Of a stretch of DNA of 64,000 nucleotides, positions 1 to 12,944 are shown piece by piece. How positions within the stretch are numbered: the stretch's first letter is position 1; each line of letters opens with the position of its first letter. Position numbers and translations under genes: made by a program. The notes under the pieces were generated by a model. That model searched no databases and was not told the DNA's origin. It saw nothing but the letters and a program-made list of their open reading frames with translations. Source of the DNA: Pictodentalium vernedei (taxonomy: Eukaryota > Mollusca > Scaphopoda > Dentaliida > Dentaliidae); contig CM062293.1 of assembly GCA_031216915.1 (NCBI GenBank), positions 147,444,285 to 147,508,284 on the forward strand, in the 5' to 3' direction.

Positions 1-822
1 CACCACCACACCCCCCCCTCCCCTCCCCCTCGACGTTCATCATTTTAGGATTTCACATCCAGCTGTAATGTTCTGTCACAATAATCAGGGTTTTGGCTCA
101 AGGGGAAATAATTGAGTCAGTTATGGGCGGTCAAGAGTGGTCGCTTTGCAAAAAAAAAATGAATTCCAGGGGCCAAAAAATTCATTTATTCAATTTGGGG
201 GTGGGTCAATGGGCCTGTTGTTTAATTGACACCATAGTTCTTTCTCTTTTTTTTCATCAATTATTTGTGGGTATGCTATGTTTAAATATTTTGCTGAATT
301 CCATGTACCTAACATATTTGTTATTGATCGCTCAAATGTTTTTGGTGAATATAACGAACAGGGAAATATTTTCCACTATTTGTTGATAATTGCGCATGTC
401 AGGAATAAAAGGTAAACCATCTAAACCTGCTCGCGAGGTGGTTTACTCAGAATGATTCGGAATGATATTCCAGAATGACGGTTTGCAAAGAAAACAACCA
501 GATTGATAATCCGAGTTGTCTGCACATGCCCGGAATAAACCATGTATTCTGGAATGGACTACGGAAACATGGGCATAGATGCATGATCTCTGACAGGAAA
601 ATGAACTGTGAAACTCCATCTTTGTTTTCTTTATTGAAAACGGAGGAAACCTTAAATTACTTCTGAGCAAAAATGTCCAAAAATGTTTTGATACTGATGC
701 CTGTCACTGGCACAGTTCCAGTGGAATTTTGTAACAGTGTCATCCTCAGCACAGACTGGTCGCATACAAGGCCTACTGTGGTATCCTATTCGACCTACAC
801 TTCGACAATTAAGCAACCCAAG
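1..822. other. Unassigned AT-rich sequence
   Basis: The stretch opens with a C-rich low-complexity run (about 1-33). Short ORFs are present, but none shows a recognisable domain or good codon structure. I see no gene or element in it. Confidence 0.5.
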
Positions 823-830
823 TTTACCAA

Positions 831-1083
831 CAGGCCTGAAAATAAGCAGTCTGACATTTGCAAATTGAGGTCCCCAGGGAGTGAATTTGATGGTGCTATC
901 CCATACAGTGGGCCAATTTATCCTCTTGGTACCTCTTTCTGTTTAGCTTTGAGACCCTAATTTAGATTGAGGTTCACAGAGGGTAAATTTAGTGATGCTA
1001 CCCTGCTTAGCAGGGTAGCATCACTACATTCACCCTCTGGGGACCTCATTTTGCAGATGACAGTCTGTTTATTTTCTGGCTTG
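831..1083. mobile_element. hAT-like palindromic MITE (copy 1)
   Basis: The terminal inverted repeats start CAGGCCTGAAAATAAGCAG on the left, mirrored by TTTATTTTCTGGCTTG on the right. They are flanked by a perfect 8-bp target duplication TTTACCAA (823-830 and 1084-1091), the length typical of hAT transposons. The interior holds a second palindrome around 1000-1016 (CTACCCTGCTTAGCAGGGTAG). There is no transposase. A second copy in the opposite orientation lies at 56016-56267. Confidence 0.8.
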
Positions 1084-1440
1084 TTTACCAATGCAAACCG
1101 CCTTTGGAAGCAGACCGATCAACTATCACTGATTCCACACTAACTGCTAATAGGGGGATGGTCTTAATGTAAGACCCCCCCCCCCCTCCCCCTTCCCCCC
1201 ATCCGAATTAGTTAAGGAAAGAAAATATTGCGGAAAGTTATAAGACCGGTTTAAGAAAAACTCTTCTTGATTCTGCTCAGTTGTTTATATTTGTTTAACC
1301 GATGATGTTTTTACGAAGAATTTTATGTGTGTGTCAGGCTTACGGTATTGTTATGTTTTTTTTTCTTTGTGGGGAGAGGGGGGGGGGGGGGGGTTGGTGG
1401 GGTGCCAGTGTAGTAATGCTGAAATGACTCTGTAGTTTGC
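1084..1440. other. Unassigned, with C-run and G-run
   Basis: This stretch contains a C-rich tract (about 1171-1200) and a G tract (about 1378-1395). Nothing else is recognisable. Confidence 0.5.
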
Positions 1441-1451
1441 ACCGGGGAATA

Positions 1452-1833
1452 TTTATTTATTAAGGTTTAACAACACTTTAACAGCCAAGGTCATATCATG
1501 CCGGTGACAGTTTTACAGGTGGAGGAAGCCGGAGAAGCCAAAGAGAACCAACGAGCATTTGCCAGCTCCCCAACTTCGTAACTCCGCATTGCAGCAAAGG
1601 CAGGGTTAGATTGGTTGAAAACATGTGCACCATCAATGTGACGTACGCCTTAGCACATGGCATCATCGTGCCCCCATATGGACAATCAGGGTTAAGTGCC
1701 TTGCCAAAGGAAACAATGCAGGAGTCCGAATTGATAGCTCAGATGGTCACCCATCCAAGGACTAACAGGGCATGATGTTGCTTAACTTTGGTGATCTGAC
1801 GAGAACCAGTTACCGTAATGCCACCTCACCTCC
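1452..1833 (-). mobile_element. SINE, 5S rRNA-type head, tail B
   Basis: Read on the minus strand, the head matches 5S rRNA internal-promoter sequence (a GTTAAGCAACATCAT-like block, then GGATGGGTGACC). The shared SINE body follows (TTGG.AAGGCACTTAACC, later TCTAACCCTGCC and CTCCACCTGTAAAACTGTCA), ending in a tail-B 3' end with AATAAATAAAT. The flanks are 11-bp target duplications with one mismatch (1441-1451 and 1834-1844). It is a retrotransposed, non-coding pol III element. Confidence 0.8.
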
Positions 1834-1844
1834 ACTGGGGAATA

Positions 1845-2882
1845 AGGAAATAAAAAATCCACCTTCCAACTACTGAAAGTCTTGAGAAAATGGGAAAGAG
1901 AATAAGACCATAAAGGGAAGGAGTAGTAAATACATGTAGCCTAATGCAATATATTTTCAATTTTATGACACAACTTACATGAAAAATAATTATTAGGATA
2001 TTTAAAACACAGACAGTATTACAATATTTTTCAAGCAAACATTGATGTGTGCTTTGAATGTCTAATCAAGAATATTTGCTGGTATTTCTGTTTCGTACAA
2101 CAATATTGTTATTTTGTTTTTAACCCCCAGCATCAAACCTTAAATCGAATGTCATCGACATGTATTGTCACTATTACTGAGTAGATGAGATGGGAGGTGG
2201 GGGGAATTTGGGGATTTCACGGTCTCATCCTCCTCCTCAACATCCATCTAATTTAGCAGTTTTCAAGGCAAGAAGAATTTAGTGTTTTCAGAACAAATTA
2301 TATAGAAGGAGGGGGGTATTTTTTTTAATTTTGGCAAATTTCGGGTCAATGGGCAGAGTATTTTCATGGGATACAAGGGCAAATCCAATTTACAGGCCTG
2401 CATTTTGATTCTGAAAATACCAGGCAGTTTGATTGGTCAGCTCCCATCCCCAACAAAATATCCCCCCAAAGCCTATCATTGGCCATACTCTATCAGTATT
2501 CTTTCAAACTGCATACTAAATGCAAATTCAAAATAATTCCAAATTTAAGATTGAGAAGGTACAGAACTGGACACCCAAAGAATTATTTTTGTTTTGAACC
2601 AGATATCAAGAGACAAATATTGATAACGCAATTCAGTTATGAGGTAACAAAATGGCTAAGAATAGATTACAAAATAATGAAAATATATATCAATTTTTAA
2701 GTATATGATCAACAGAAATAAGTTGGAGTTAATTGGTGAAAACAACCAGACTCAAGACTGGTTCTCTGGCAAAATTGCCTGTTTCTCGGTAAAATCCTTG
2801 GAACCATTTAAATCATCGACTATTTTATTCAATTAGTGATTAATTACAGTGAATTCTTTTTCAGTGTGGGGTGTGTAATAAA
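1845..2882. other. Unassigned sequence
   Basis: This stretch is AT-rich with a G-rich patch (about 2190-2215). A 73-codon open frame at 2479-2700 shows no domain. I see no supported gene or element. Confidence 0.5.
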
Positions 2883-3042
2883 TATAGAACCACACTTATG
2901 TTTGAATGGGTCAACAATTGCTGGATGAGGGCAAGCTGTCCAGGGAGACAACAAAAGACATTAGGCTCTTGTGGTATCCCTGCACCACTCACTCTCATCC
3001 AGTAATCGCTAACCCATTCAAACATAACTGTGGTTCTGTATA
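2883..3042. mobile_element. Small TIR MITE
   Basis: The left arm (from TATAGAACCACACTTATG) is mirrored by the right arm (ending CATAACTGTGGTTCTGTATA). About 45 bp on each side pair with few mismatches, including a TTTGAATGGG / CCCATTCAAA block. The flanking TA dinucleotides fit a Tc1/mariner-type target duplication. There is no coding capacity. Confidence 0.65.
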
Positions 3043-3063
3043 TTTGCTCAATAGTTTGAGAAC

Positions 3064-3457
3064 AAATAATCACTCTTCCTTTAGTAAAGTTATATCACAT
3101 TGCCAATCAAACGAGGGCCTAACCATATTCATAAATGAAACATAAGATCGTAGCATTTTAAAGTGTTAAACTTTTACAAATGGAAAATTGAATTTACGAG
3201 ATGAACCAGTGACCTGAATCAAGCAACTGAATTTCGGCCTGTTCATCATTTTATGCACCTTCATGCACTCAAGGAATGAGATATTTTTGGTATGAGGTCA
3301 GTCAATGTGAGATTCATGTAAGTCTTTTCATATTTTTTGGTCCCAAATCTTGGACACAAGGGCCATAAGTTGGGAGGCCCTGCAGATGGGCATCCATGAG
3401 CTTACTCATCCACTCCCTATGTAAGTTGTATTGCTGCTCAAAACCAATATGTTTTAA
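3064..3457 (+). repeat. Flanking direct repeat, 5' copy (long target-site duplication)
   Basis: About 394 bp lie directly upstream of the LINE and are repeated at 13335-13735 directly after the LINE tail. I count about six base differences plus a 7-bp TATTGCT duplication in the 3' copy, so roughly 98% identity. Position and orientation are what a target-site duplication would give, but the length is far beyond the usual 5-20 bp. Confidence 0.85.
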
Positions 3458-3735
3458 TTAATATGTTTTGATCATCCCCTACTAGGCGGGTCCTCAGGTG
3501 GCGGATAGAGGACGGCCTGCTCAATTGGGCAGGTTTGCTAATTTTTAATTGGCAGGTTTGCTCAATTGAGCCGGTTCGCTGCGAAATACACGAATACGCA
3601 GCCCCGGACCAAAATGATCAACCCTGCTAATACCATCTTGCAGGCACCTTGTTCTCCCGTGAGGTGCGATCTGAAGGCCTCGTAGGAAGGAATCCTGACA
3701 GTTGAGAACGGACTGGGTCCCGGTTAGGACAAAAT

Positions 3736-3792
3736 CTCCATGATGGAGATCAGGTCGTAAACACTGATTTGGCCCTGATCTCCATCATGGAG
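3736..3792. promoter_or_regulatory. 19-bp perfect hairpin in LINE 5' UTR
   Basis: CTCCATGATGGAGATCAGG at 3736-3754 is exactly complementary to 3774-3792, with a 19-nt loop. It lies in the 5' UTR where the internal promoter of a LINE would be. Its function is unknown; RNA structure or a dyad protein site are both possible. Confidence 0.7.
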
Positions 3793-4273
3793 GTTACCTG
3801 TTCAATACACTGTTTTGGCCCCAACTTCGGGTGTAGAAGGATGGTCGGATGGTCCGTTCTGGCCAATCGGGAGCCCCCACCCCAAAAAGTACTGGGTGTC
3901 ACGTCGGGGGGCATTTGGTGGTCATTCAGTCAGTCATTTCTTTTAATCACCTAACATAATTGCCATTGTGTATTGTTTTTAAACACTTTATATTTTAACA
4001 ACTACTTAGTTTTGCTTCACTGTCTGTTTCGGTTATGCATGGCAACCTTTATTACAGTGTTTTATACAGTGACTGATTGGATGACCCTCATCTGAAGACC
4101 TGGCACTTCCACACACGGGCCAATCAGTCAGTGGTATGCCTTGGCATCAACACTGACTGAGTATACTGCCTCATACCAGGTATGTGGGAATACCGGCAAC
4201 CCGGTGGGTTCACTGCATGGCAGTAACCCTACCCCTTGTTGGACTCCGTGGTGGGTGGGAGCCGAGGCAGTGA

Positions 4274-5725
4274 ACGATTATCAAAATAACCACGGCAAAC
4301 ATACCCCAAAAAAAACAAAAACGAGGGCACGAGATATATTTATCTAACTCTGACTCTGACTCAGATCATGAAACAGTACCAGCTAACATAAACAACTGGC
4401 CAAAATTTATTATTATTTATGCGGCAAACGATGGTAAAAGGGCTACAGATATCAACCCTTTTGCACTGGAAAAAGCCATTACAGGAATTGCTGGGAATGT
4501 AAAAGGAGTCAAAAAACTAAGATCTGGTGGAATATTAATTGAATGTAAAAGAGAAATGCAGGCCATCAATTTGCTCAAAATAGATAAACTGGTGGATCTA
4601 GAAGTCAACGCCTTTGCTCATAAGACTCTCAATAGCTGCAAAGGCATTTTAAGAAAAAGGGAACTGTCTGGCATTGATGAACTTGAAATACAGAAAGAGT
4701 TGAATTCACAGGGTGTTGACAATGTCAAACGAATATCAATCAAAAGAGACAGAAACGTAATACAAACCAATACATATATTTTAACATTCAACTCTGCACA
4801 ACCACCAAAAGCTATTAAAGTGGGTTACATGAACATCAAAGTGGATTTGTATATTCCAAATCCACTTCGATGCTTCAAGTGTCAAAAGTATGGACACAGT
4901 CAAAATAATTGCAGAGGACAAATGATATGTTTCTGATGCGGCCAACAACATCAAGAGCCATGCAACAACCCAATCAAGTGTGTCAACTGTCAGGGCAATC
5001 ACATATCATCTTCCAAAGATTGCCCTGTCTGGAAAAAGGAAAAAAAAATTCAACAAATAAAATGCGAAAAACAAATTAGTTTCCAAGAGGCCAGAGAGAT
5101 TGTTGCATCAATGCCTGGCATGAATACATCAGTACCATCATATGCCACAGTAGTTCATAAACAAAAACCAACAAAATCTGCAGAATGCCAGACAGAATTT
5201 ACATGGCTCAAAGGCACAATGCCATCATTGCTTCGAGCCTTTACAATAGATCACAGTGATCAAGTAGAACCAAAGTCAACACAGACACCGCCAGCCACAC
5301 GTACAATAATGGAAGAAAAATCTAAAACAAATCAGAAGAAAGAACAAGATGAAACTAAAACGGAAGAGAAAAAAGCCAATGCAGCAAAATCGCAACAGAA
5401 AAATGACAATAAAACAAAATCAAAACCAGAACCCAAACCTTTTAGTCAGAGTCAGAGAATAAATCAAGAGAAAATCAAAAAGCAACAAGAAAAAGCAAAA
5501 CAAGTATCAGAGAGATTGCCTAAAGCTCTTCATGACCCAATCACCCACAACAGGTTTGAGGATCTTGAAGACATGGAAGTTGGTGAGTGTATCGACGAAA
5601 CATTCGAGCACTTACGCTCGACCTCCTCTCAGAATAGATCCCCACGTAAAGCATCACCAAAAAAGAATACGGGGGCAATATCTCCCATATGTCCACCAGC
5701 AAAATCTCCACCCAAACATGGATAA
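4274..5725 (+). pseudogene. LINE ORF1 (nucleic-acid-binding, CCHC knuckles), one TGA
   Basis: One frame is open from 4274 to the TAA at 5723-5725 except for TGA at 4934-4936. Features in order: a basic start (KKQKRGHE), an acidic SDSDSD stretch, and a region reading WPKFIIIYAANDG that may form an RRM-like fold. Then comes CFKCQKYGHSQNNC (C-x2-C-x4-H-x4-C), a second knuckle interrupted by the TGA, and a third (CVNCQGNH...C). A long Lys/Glu/Gln-rich C-terminal part follows. The start codon is uncertain: no ATG is seen in frame upstream of 4556, and an adjacent frame runs in from about 4141 across a poly-A run at 4308-4320, so a small indel may hide it. ORF1 proteins of this superfamily coat the LINE RNA. 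The TGA sits between two Cys of the second knuckle, where CGA would encode Arg. Confidence 0.85.
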
Positions 5726-8700
5726 TACTTCTAAATACAACATCATACAGTGGAATTGTCGAGGTTTTAAGGCAAATTTTAATGAGCTGGGCCTGTTAAG
5801 CCAAAAATATAAACCTGCAGCCTTTTGCCTGCAGGAAACTCTTTTAAAGAAACCCGAGGCTAAAGATCATTCAGCTTTTAAGCATTATATATCGTATAAT
5901 GCCTGGGTTGATGATAATGATCTTCATATTCGAGGAACGTCTGTCCTGGTTAGAAACGACATTATTCACAGTCCTGTATCTTTGCAATCAAATATACAGG
6001 CTGTAGCGGTACGCCTAACTTTGGACAAAACAGTTACACTTTGTTCGATTTATGTTTTGCCAAATAAATCGCTGCAACTGAATGATCTTGAGTTGTTGGT
6101 CCAACAACTCCCAACTCCGTACATTTTGTTGGGTGATTTTAATGCTCATAGCCCCCTTTGGGGTAATTCCTGCAGTCAAGAAGATGCAAAAGGTAAAATT
6201 GTAGAAGAGTTCATTACAAAATATGACTTGTGCTTGTTCAATGATGGGTCAGATACTTACCTGCACCCCGCATCTGGTTCTTACACTTCAATTGATTTAA
6301 CAATTGCATGCCCTTCTGTCTTCCTTGATTTTTCATGGAAGGCAGAAGATGACTTGTGTGGGAGTGACCACTTTCCAATTGTGTTGGAGAGTGTAGTTCC
6401 GGCGGATGATGAGAGGGTGCCCCAGTGGAACTTTAAAAAGGCTGACTGGGACACTTTCTCATCGCTTTGTTCTGAACACCTCACACGGGAGAAATTTCAG
6501 GACAGTACTGACCAGATTGAACACTTCACCACAGAGTTGATTGACATTGCAAGCCAAGTCATTCCTAAAACCTCGGCAAATCCAAAACGTTTCACTAAAC
6601 CATGGTTTGATACTGAGTGCAAACAGGCTATAAAAGATCGCAAGAAATTTGAGAGGGAATTTAATAAGTCACCAACTACACAAAATTTGGATAGATTATG
6701 TATAAATCGGGCAAAAACAAGATGACTTTTAAAACATAAAAAGAAAAGTTCATGGGAAACTTACGTTTCGAAACTAAATCAAAACACTCCCATCACTAAA
6801 ATTTGGAAAATGATTAAAAAAATTAAAGGAAAAGAAACAAAATCAGCAGTACAACACCTAAAAGATAACAACACACTCATAACATCAAAACAAGAAATTT
6901 CAAACAAGCTGGCCTCTACATTTTCTAAACATTCGTCGTCTGAAAATAGTAACCCAGAGTTCCTCAAACTTAAAAAACAACAAGAAAAACACAAGATTAA
7001 ATTTACATCCAATAACTTAGAGGACTACAACAAACCTTTCTCTATGGAAGAGTTTAGTAACTCTTTGCATAGAGCAAAGGATTCTGCCACTGGACCTGAT
7101 GAAATATGATATCAACTTTTAAAACATCTGCCTCAAACTTCACTTGCACTATTATTATCCATTTTTAATGACATATGGGTGACTGGCCAGTTTCCACCTT
7201 CCTGGCGAAAAGCTACAATAATTCCTATTCCGAAGCCTGATAAAGATTACAGCAACCCTAGTAATTATAGGCCTATTGCCTTAACAAGTTGCCTGTGCAA
7301 AACCATGGAGAGGATGATCAATGACCGACTTATCTGGTTTCTGGAATCGAACAATCTGCTTGCAGATGTTCAGTGTGGTTTCAGAAACCAGAGAAGTACT
7401 GTGGATCATTTGGTCAGACTTGAAACGTTTATAAGAAATGCCTTTGCCAGAAAAGAACATGTGGTCGCCATCTTCTTTGACCTGGAAAAGGCATATGACA
7501 CAACGTGGACGTACAGGATTTTAAAAGATCTTTTTAACATGGGGTTGAGGGGGCGTATGCCTCTTTTTATTGAAAATTTTTTGAGGGACCGCCAATTCCA
7601 GGTTCGTGTTGGGTCAACGTTATCTGATCCTCACAGGCAGGAGTTGGGTGTTCCTCAAGGAAGTATTTTATCTGTTACCCTTTTCTCAGTGAAAATCAAT
7701 AGTATTATTGATGCAGTTGAGAATATGGTTGATTCGTCATTGTACGTAGATGACTTTTTAATCTGCTATAGCAGCAAAAAAATGAATGCTATAGAGCGCA
7801 AACTTCAGCTGTGTTTGAACAGAATCCAGAAATGGGCTACAGAAAACGGCTTCAAATTCTCAAAAACGAAAACTAATTGTGTTCATTTCTGTAAGCTCCG
7901 GAAGCACCACCTTGATCCGGAATTGAAAATAGATGGGAGTCGTATTAATGTTAAGGAAGTGAAATTCTTGGGTTTGTTGTTTGACAGCAAACTGAATTTC
8001 ACTTCTCATATAAAACAACTAAAGGTAAAATGTAAAAGGGCACTGAACCTTTTGAAGGTAGTTGGTAGCACTGATTGGGGTGCTGACCAAAAAACATTAC
8101 TCCATCTGTTTTGATCACTTGTCAGATCAAAATTAGATTACGGCTGTGTGGTTTACGGTTCAGCAAGAAAGTCATATCTCAAACCTCTTGATGCCATTCA
8201 TAATAGTGGCATAAGAATCAGCCTTGGTGCTTTTCGAACATCACCGGTAGATTTGATGCTTGTTGAGGCAGAGGAACCTTCTCTTGAGAAGCGCAGAATT
8301 AAACTTTCACTCCAATATGTTTCAAAACTTCTTTCTAATCCGTCAAACCCTGCATACAATTGTGACTCAGAACCTCAAAATACTGAATTTTTTAACCGTC
8401 ATCAGAAACATATCCCTCCATTGGGAATTAGAATTAAACCTCATATGGAATCTGCCAAAATTGAACCAGTTACAATAAAAGAGAACCGTGAACCACAAAC
8501 TCCTCCTTGGCATCTTAAGAAGCCAACAGTTATTTTGGACCTAGCATCTACTAAAAAGTCTGAAACAAATTCGTTGCAGTTTAAGCAGAAATATGCTGAA
8601 ATTAAGTCAAAGTATAGTACATATACAAGGATCTATACGGATGGATCTAAGGATGGTGACAAAGTATCATCAGCTGTTGTCACTGATGATCATGTCACCT

Positions 8701-9354
8701 CAATCAGAATACCGAATCAGAGTTCTATTTTCACAGCTGAAGTTAAAGCTTTACAACTCGCACTCGAACATATTGAAAATATACAGGAAAAGAAGTCGAT
8801 TATTTTTTCTGACTCTCTTTCCTCTTTGCTTGCTTTGCTCAACCCCAGGTTGAAGAACCCTCTCATTTTGGAACTTCGTGAGAAGTTAACAACTCTCATG
8901 TCTGACCAATATGATATCGTGTTTTGCTGGTTACCCGGACATGTAGGTATCGTTGGTAACACCAGAGCAGACAGTGCAGCAAAACAGGCTTTAACAGAGC
9001 CTCTCACTGATTTTAAGATCCCTTTCAGTGACTTTAAGCCTCATATTAGTAGTTACATCAAATGTATGTGGCAGGCGGAATGGGATGGGGCGACAAATAA
9101 CAAGCTCCATCGCTTCCGACCAAACATATTTGATCACTACCCATCCAGTAACCTTTGTAGAAAAGATCATGTTATTCTGACACGATGTCATGTTGGTCAC
9201 ACAAGACTTACACATTCCTTTCTGTTAGAGGGTAATATGCGACCAGAATGTGTTCCATGTCAGCAGGTGTTGTCAGTGGAGCACATTCTCTTAAATTGTA
9301 CTGATTATCCCCGCATTTTAAAAAATGCGGGGATATTGTCATGATCTCCATCCG

Positions 9355-9395
9355 TACGTCCGTACGTCTGTAAGTCCGTACGTCCGTACGTCCGG
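9355..9395. repeat. TCCGTACG microsatellite
   Basis: This is a short tandem run of the 8-bp unit TCCGTACG with interruptions, at the left side of the Helitron-like element. Such a left-end microsatellite is a known feature of bivalve pearl elements. Confidence 0.7.
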
Positions 9396-9559
9396 TTTTG
9401 TAATTCGAAACGCTGTAACTTTCTACAGTTGTTCGATAGGGTCTGTGCAACCCAAAAATACAACTTTTAAATTTTTGTGCCACCAGGTGGCTTCTGTGGA
9501 GCCACTTAAAACATGCATTATTTTTTCACTTTTTTGCTGAATAGTCCCAACCTATGTAA

Positions 9560-12500
9560 TTCGGAGTTCTAAAATTACACTAGGGTGTTGCTAAATGATC
9601 TGTAGATATGTAGGAAGGTTTTGGATTTTTCGGGTGCCACGTGGCTGTGCCACCGTAGCCATTTTTGTGTTTTCTTAGACCGTTTCCAGCAAAAGGCTCG
9701 TAGGATATGTAATTCGAAATGCTAAATCCATGCTCAGATGTTGCAGTAGGGTCTATAGATGCGCACGAAGGTTTCGGATTTTTCGGGTGCCACGTGGCTG
9801 TGCCACCATAGCCACTTTCGTGTTTTCTTAGACCGTTTCCGGCAAAAGGCTTCTAGGGTATGTAATTCGAAACGCTAAAACCATGCTCAAATGTTGCAGT
9901 AGGGTCTGTAGATGTGCACGAAGGTTTCAGATTTTTCAGGTGCCACGTGGCTGTGCCACCATTGCCACTTTTGTGTTTTCTTAGACCGTTTCCGGCGAAA
10001 GGCTCCTAGGGTATGTAATTCGAAATGCTAAAACCATGCTCAAATGTTGCAGTGGGGTCTGTAGATGCGCACGAAGGTTTCGGATTTTTCAGGTGCCACG
10101 TGGCTGTGTCACCGTTGCCACTTTTGTGTTTTCTTAGACCGTTTCCGGCGATAGGCTCCTAGGGTATGTAATTCGAAACACTAAAACCATGCTCAAATGA
10201 TGCAGTGGGGTCTGTAGATGTGCACGAAGGTTTCGGATTTTTCAGCTGCCACCTGGCTGCGCCACCATTGCCACTTTCGTGTTTTCTTAGACCGTTTCCA
10301 GCGAAAGGCTCCTAGGGTATGTAATTCGAAATGCTAAAACCATGCTCAAATGTTGCAGTAGGGTCTGTAGATGTGCACAAAGGTTTCCGATTTTTCAGGT
10401 GCCACGTGGCTGTGCCACCATTGCCACTTTTGTGTTTTCTTAGCCCGTTTGCGGCAAAAGGCTCCTAGGGTATGTAATTCAAAATGCTAAAACCATGCTC
10501 AAATGTTGCAGTAGGGTCTGTAGATGTGCACAAAGGTTTTGGATTTTTCAGGTGCCACGTGGCTGTGCCACCGCTGCCACTTTTGTGTTTTCTTAGACCG
10601 TTTCCGGCGAAAGGCTCCTAGGGTATGTAATTCGAAATGCTAAAACCATGTTCAAATGTTGCAGTGGGGTCTGTAGATGCGCACAAAGGTTTCAGATTTT
10701 TCAGGTGCCACATGGCTGTGCCACTGTTGCCGCTTTTGTGTTTTCTTAGACCGTTTCCGACGAAAGGCTCCTAGGGTATGTAATTTGAAATGCTAAAACC
10801 ATGCTCAAATGTTGCAGTGGGGTCTGTAGATGCGCACGAAGGTTTTGGATTTTTCAGCTGCCATGTGGCTGCGCCACCATTGCCACTTTCGTGTTTTCTT
10901 AGACCGTTTCCGTCGAAAGGCTCCTAGGGTATGTAATTCGAAACACTAAAACCATTCTCAAATGTTGTAGTGGGGTCTGTAGATGCACACGAAGGTTTCC
11001 GATTTTTCAGGTACCACGTGGCTGTGCCACCGTTGCCACTTTTGTGTTTTCTTAGACCGTTTCCGGCGAAAGGCTCCTAGGGTATGTAATTCGAAACGCT
11101 AAAACCATTCTCAAATGTTGCATTGGAGTCTGTAGATGCGCACGAAGGTTTCAGATTTTTCAGCTGCCATGTGGCTGCGCCACCATTGCCACTTTCGTGT
11201 TTTCTTAGACCGTTTCCGGCGAAAGGCTCCTAGGGTATGTAATTCAAAATGCTAAAAGCACGCTCAGATGTTGCAGTAGGGTCTGTACATGCGCACGAAG
11301 GTTTCGGATTTTTCAGGTACCACGTGGTTGTGCCACCGTTGCCACTTTTGTGTTTTCTTAGACCGTTTCCGGCGAAAGGCTCCTGGGGTATGTAATTCGA
11401 AATGCTAAAACCATGCTCAAATGTTGCAGTGGGGTCTGTAGATGCGCACGGAGATTTCGGATTTTTCAGCTGCCACCTGGCTGCGACACCATTGCCACTT
11501 TCGTGTTTTCTTACACCGTTTCCGGCGAAAGGCTGCAAGGGTACGTAATTCGAAATGCTAAAACCATGCTCAAATGTTGCAGTAGGGTCTGTAGATGTGC
11601 ACGAAGGTTTCCGATTTTTCAGGTGCCACGTGGCTGTGCCACCATTGCCACTTTTGTGTTTTCTTAGACCGTTTCCGGCGAAAGGCTCCTAGGGTATGTA
11701 ATTCGAAATGCTAAAACCATGCTCAAATGTTGCAGTGGGATTTGTAGATGCGCACGAAGGTTTCGGATTTTTCAGGTGCCACGTGGCTGTGCCACCGTTG
11801 CCACTTTTGTGTTTTCTTAGACCGTTTCCAGCGAAAGGCTCCTAGGGTATGTAATTCGAAACGCTAAAACCATGCTCAAATGTTTCAGTGGGGTCTGTAG
11901 ATGTGCACGAAGGTTTCAGATTTTTCAGCTGCCTAGTGGCTGTGCTGTTGCCACTTTCACATTTTCTTAGACCGTTTCCGGTGAAAGGCTCCTAGGGTAT
12001 GTAATTCGAAATCCTAAAACCATGCTCAAATGTTGCAGTAGGGTCTGTAGATGCGCACGAAGGTTTTGGATTTTTGGGGTGCCACGTGGCTGTGCTACCG
12101 TTGCCTCTTTCATGTTCTCTTAGACCATTTCCGGCGAAAGGCTCCTACAGTATGTATTTCAAAATGGTAAAACCATGCTCAAATGTTGCAGTAGGGTCTT
12201 TAGATGTGCACAAAGATTTCGGATTGTTCAGGTGCCACGTGGCTGTGCCACCATTGCCACTTTCGTGTTTTCTTAGACCGTTTCCGGCGAAAGTCTCCTA
12301 GAGTATGTAATTCAAAACGCTAAAACCATGCTGAGATGTTGCAGTAGAGTCTGTAAATGCGTAGGAAGGTTTTGGATTTTTTGGGTGCTAAGTGGCTGTG
12401 TCACCGTTGCCACTTTTGTGTTTTCTTAGACCGTTTCCAGCGAAAGGCTCCTAGGGTAAGTAATTCGAAATGCTTAACACATGCTCAAATGTTGCAGTAA

Positions 12501-12840
12501 GGTCTGTAGATGCGTACAAAGGTTTCAGATTTTTCAGATGCCATGTGGCGGTGCCACCGTTTTTCTTTCGTGTTTTCTTAGATCATTTCCGGCGAAAAGC
12601 TCCCAGAGTATGTAATTTGAAATGCTAAAACTATGCTCAAAAGTTGCAGTAGGGTCTGTAGATGTGCACGAAGGTTTCAGATTTTTGGGGTGCCACCGTT
12701 GCCACTTTCATGTTTTCTTAGACCGTTTCCGGCGAAAGGCTCCCAGGGTACATGTATGTAATTCGAAACGCTAAAACCATGCCCAAATGTTGCAGTGGAG
12801 TCTGTAGGTGCGCACGAAGCTGTGTCACCTGTGCCACTCA
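9560..12840. repeat. 153-bp tandem array, about 21 copies
   Basis: The landmark TTTTCTTAGACCGTTTCC recurs at 153-bp spacing (GAC at 9678, 9831, 9984, 10137, 10290 and so on to 12721). Units diverge by several percent, and the last ones are the most degenerate. Because 153 is 3 x 51, each frame repeats in phase and produces spurious ORFs (for example 11230-11538 and 11413-11667). Stops in most units argue against coding. Confidence 0.9.
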
Positions 12841-12929
12841 ATATGATTTTAGTGTGTCATATAATACATTTCTTCTTTGTATCAAGCATTCATACAAAGT
12901 CAAGGATGCAAATGCGGGGATACACTATA

Positions 12930-12944
12930 GTGTGCTTTGCACAC
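12930..12944. other. 3' terminal hairpin of the Helitron-like element
   Basis: The stem is GTGTGC / GCACAC with a TTT loop, followed by 12 nt and the terminal CTAG. Helitron 3' hairpins are thought to act as replication terminators. Confidence 0.8.

Noticed and set aside
11230..12301. ORFs of 75-102 codons with 51-residue periodicity in the 153-bp array
   Set aside because: The period is a multiple of three, so any open stretch repeats in phase. Most units contain stops, several frames on both strands are equally open, and the array lies inside a non-autonomous Helitron-like element.
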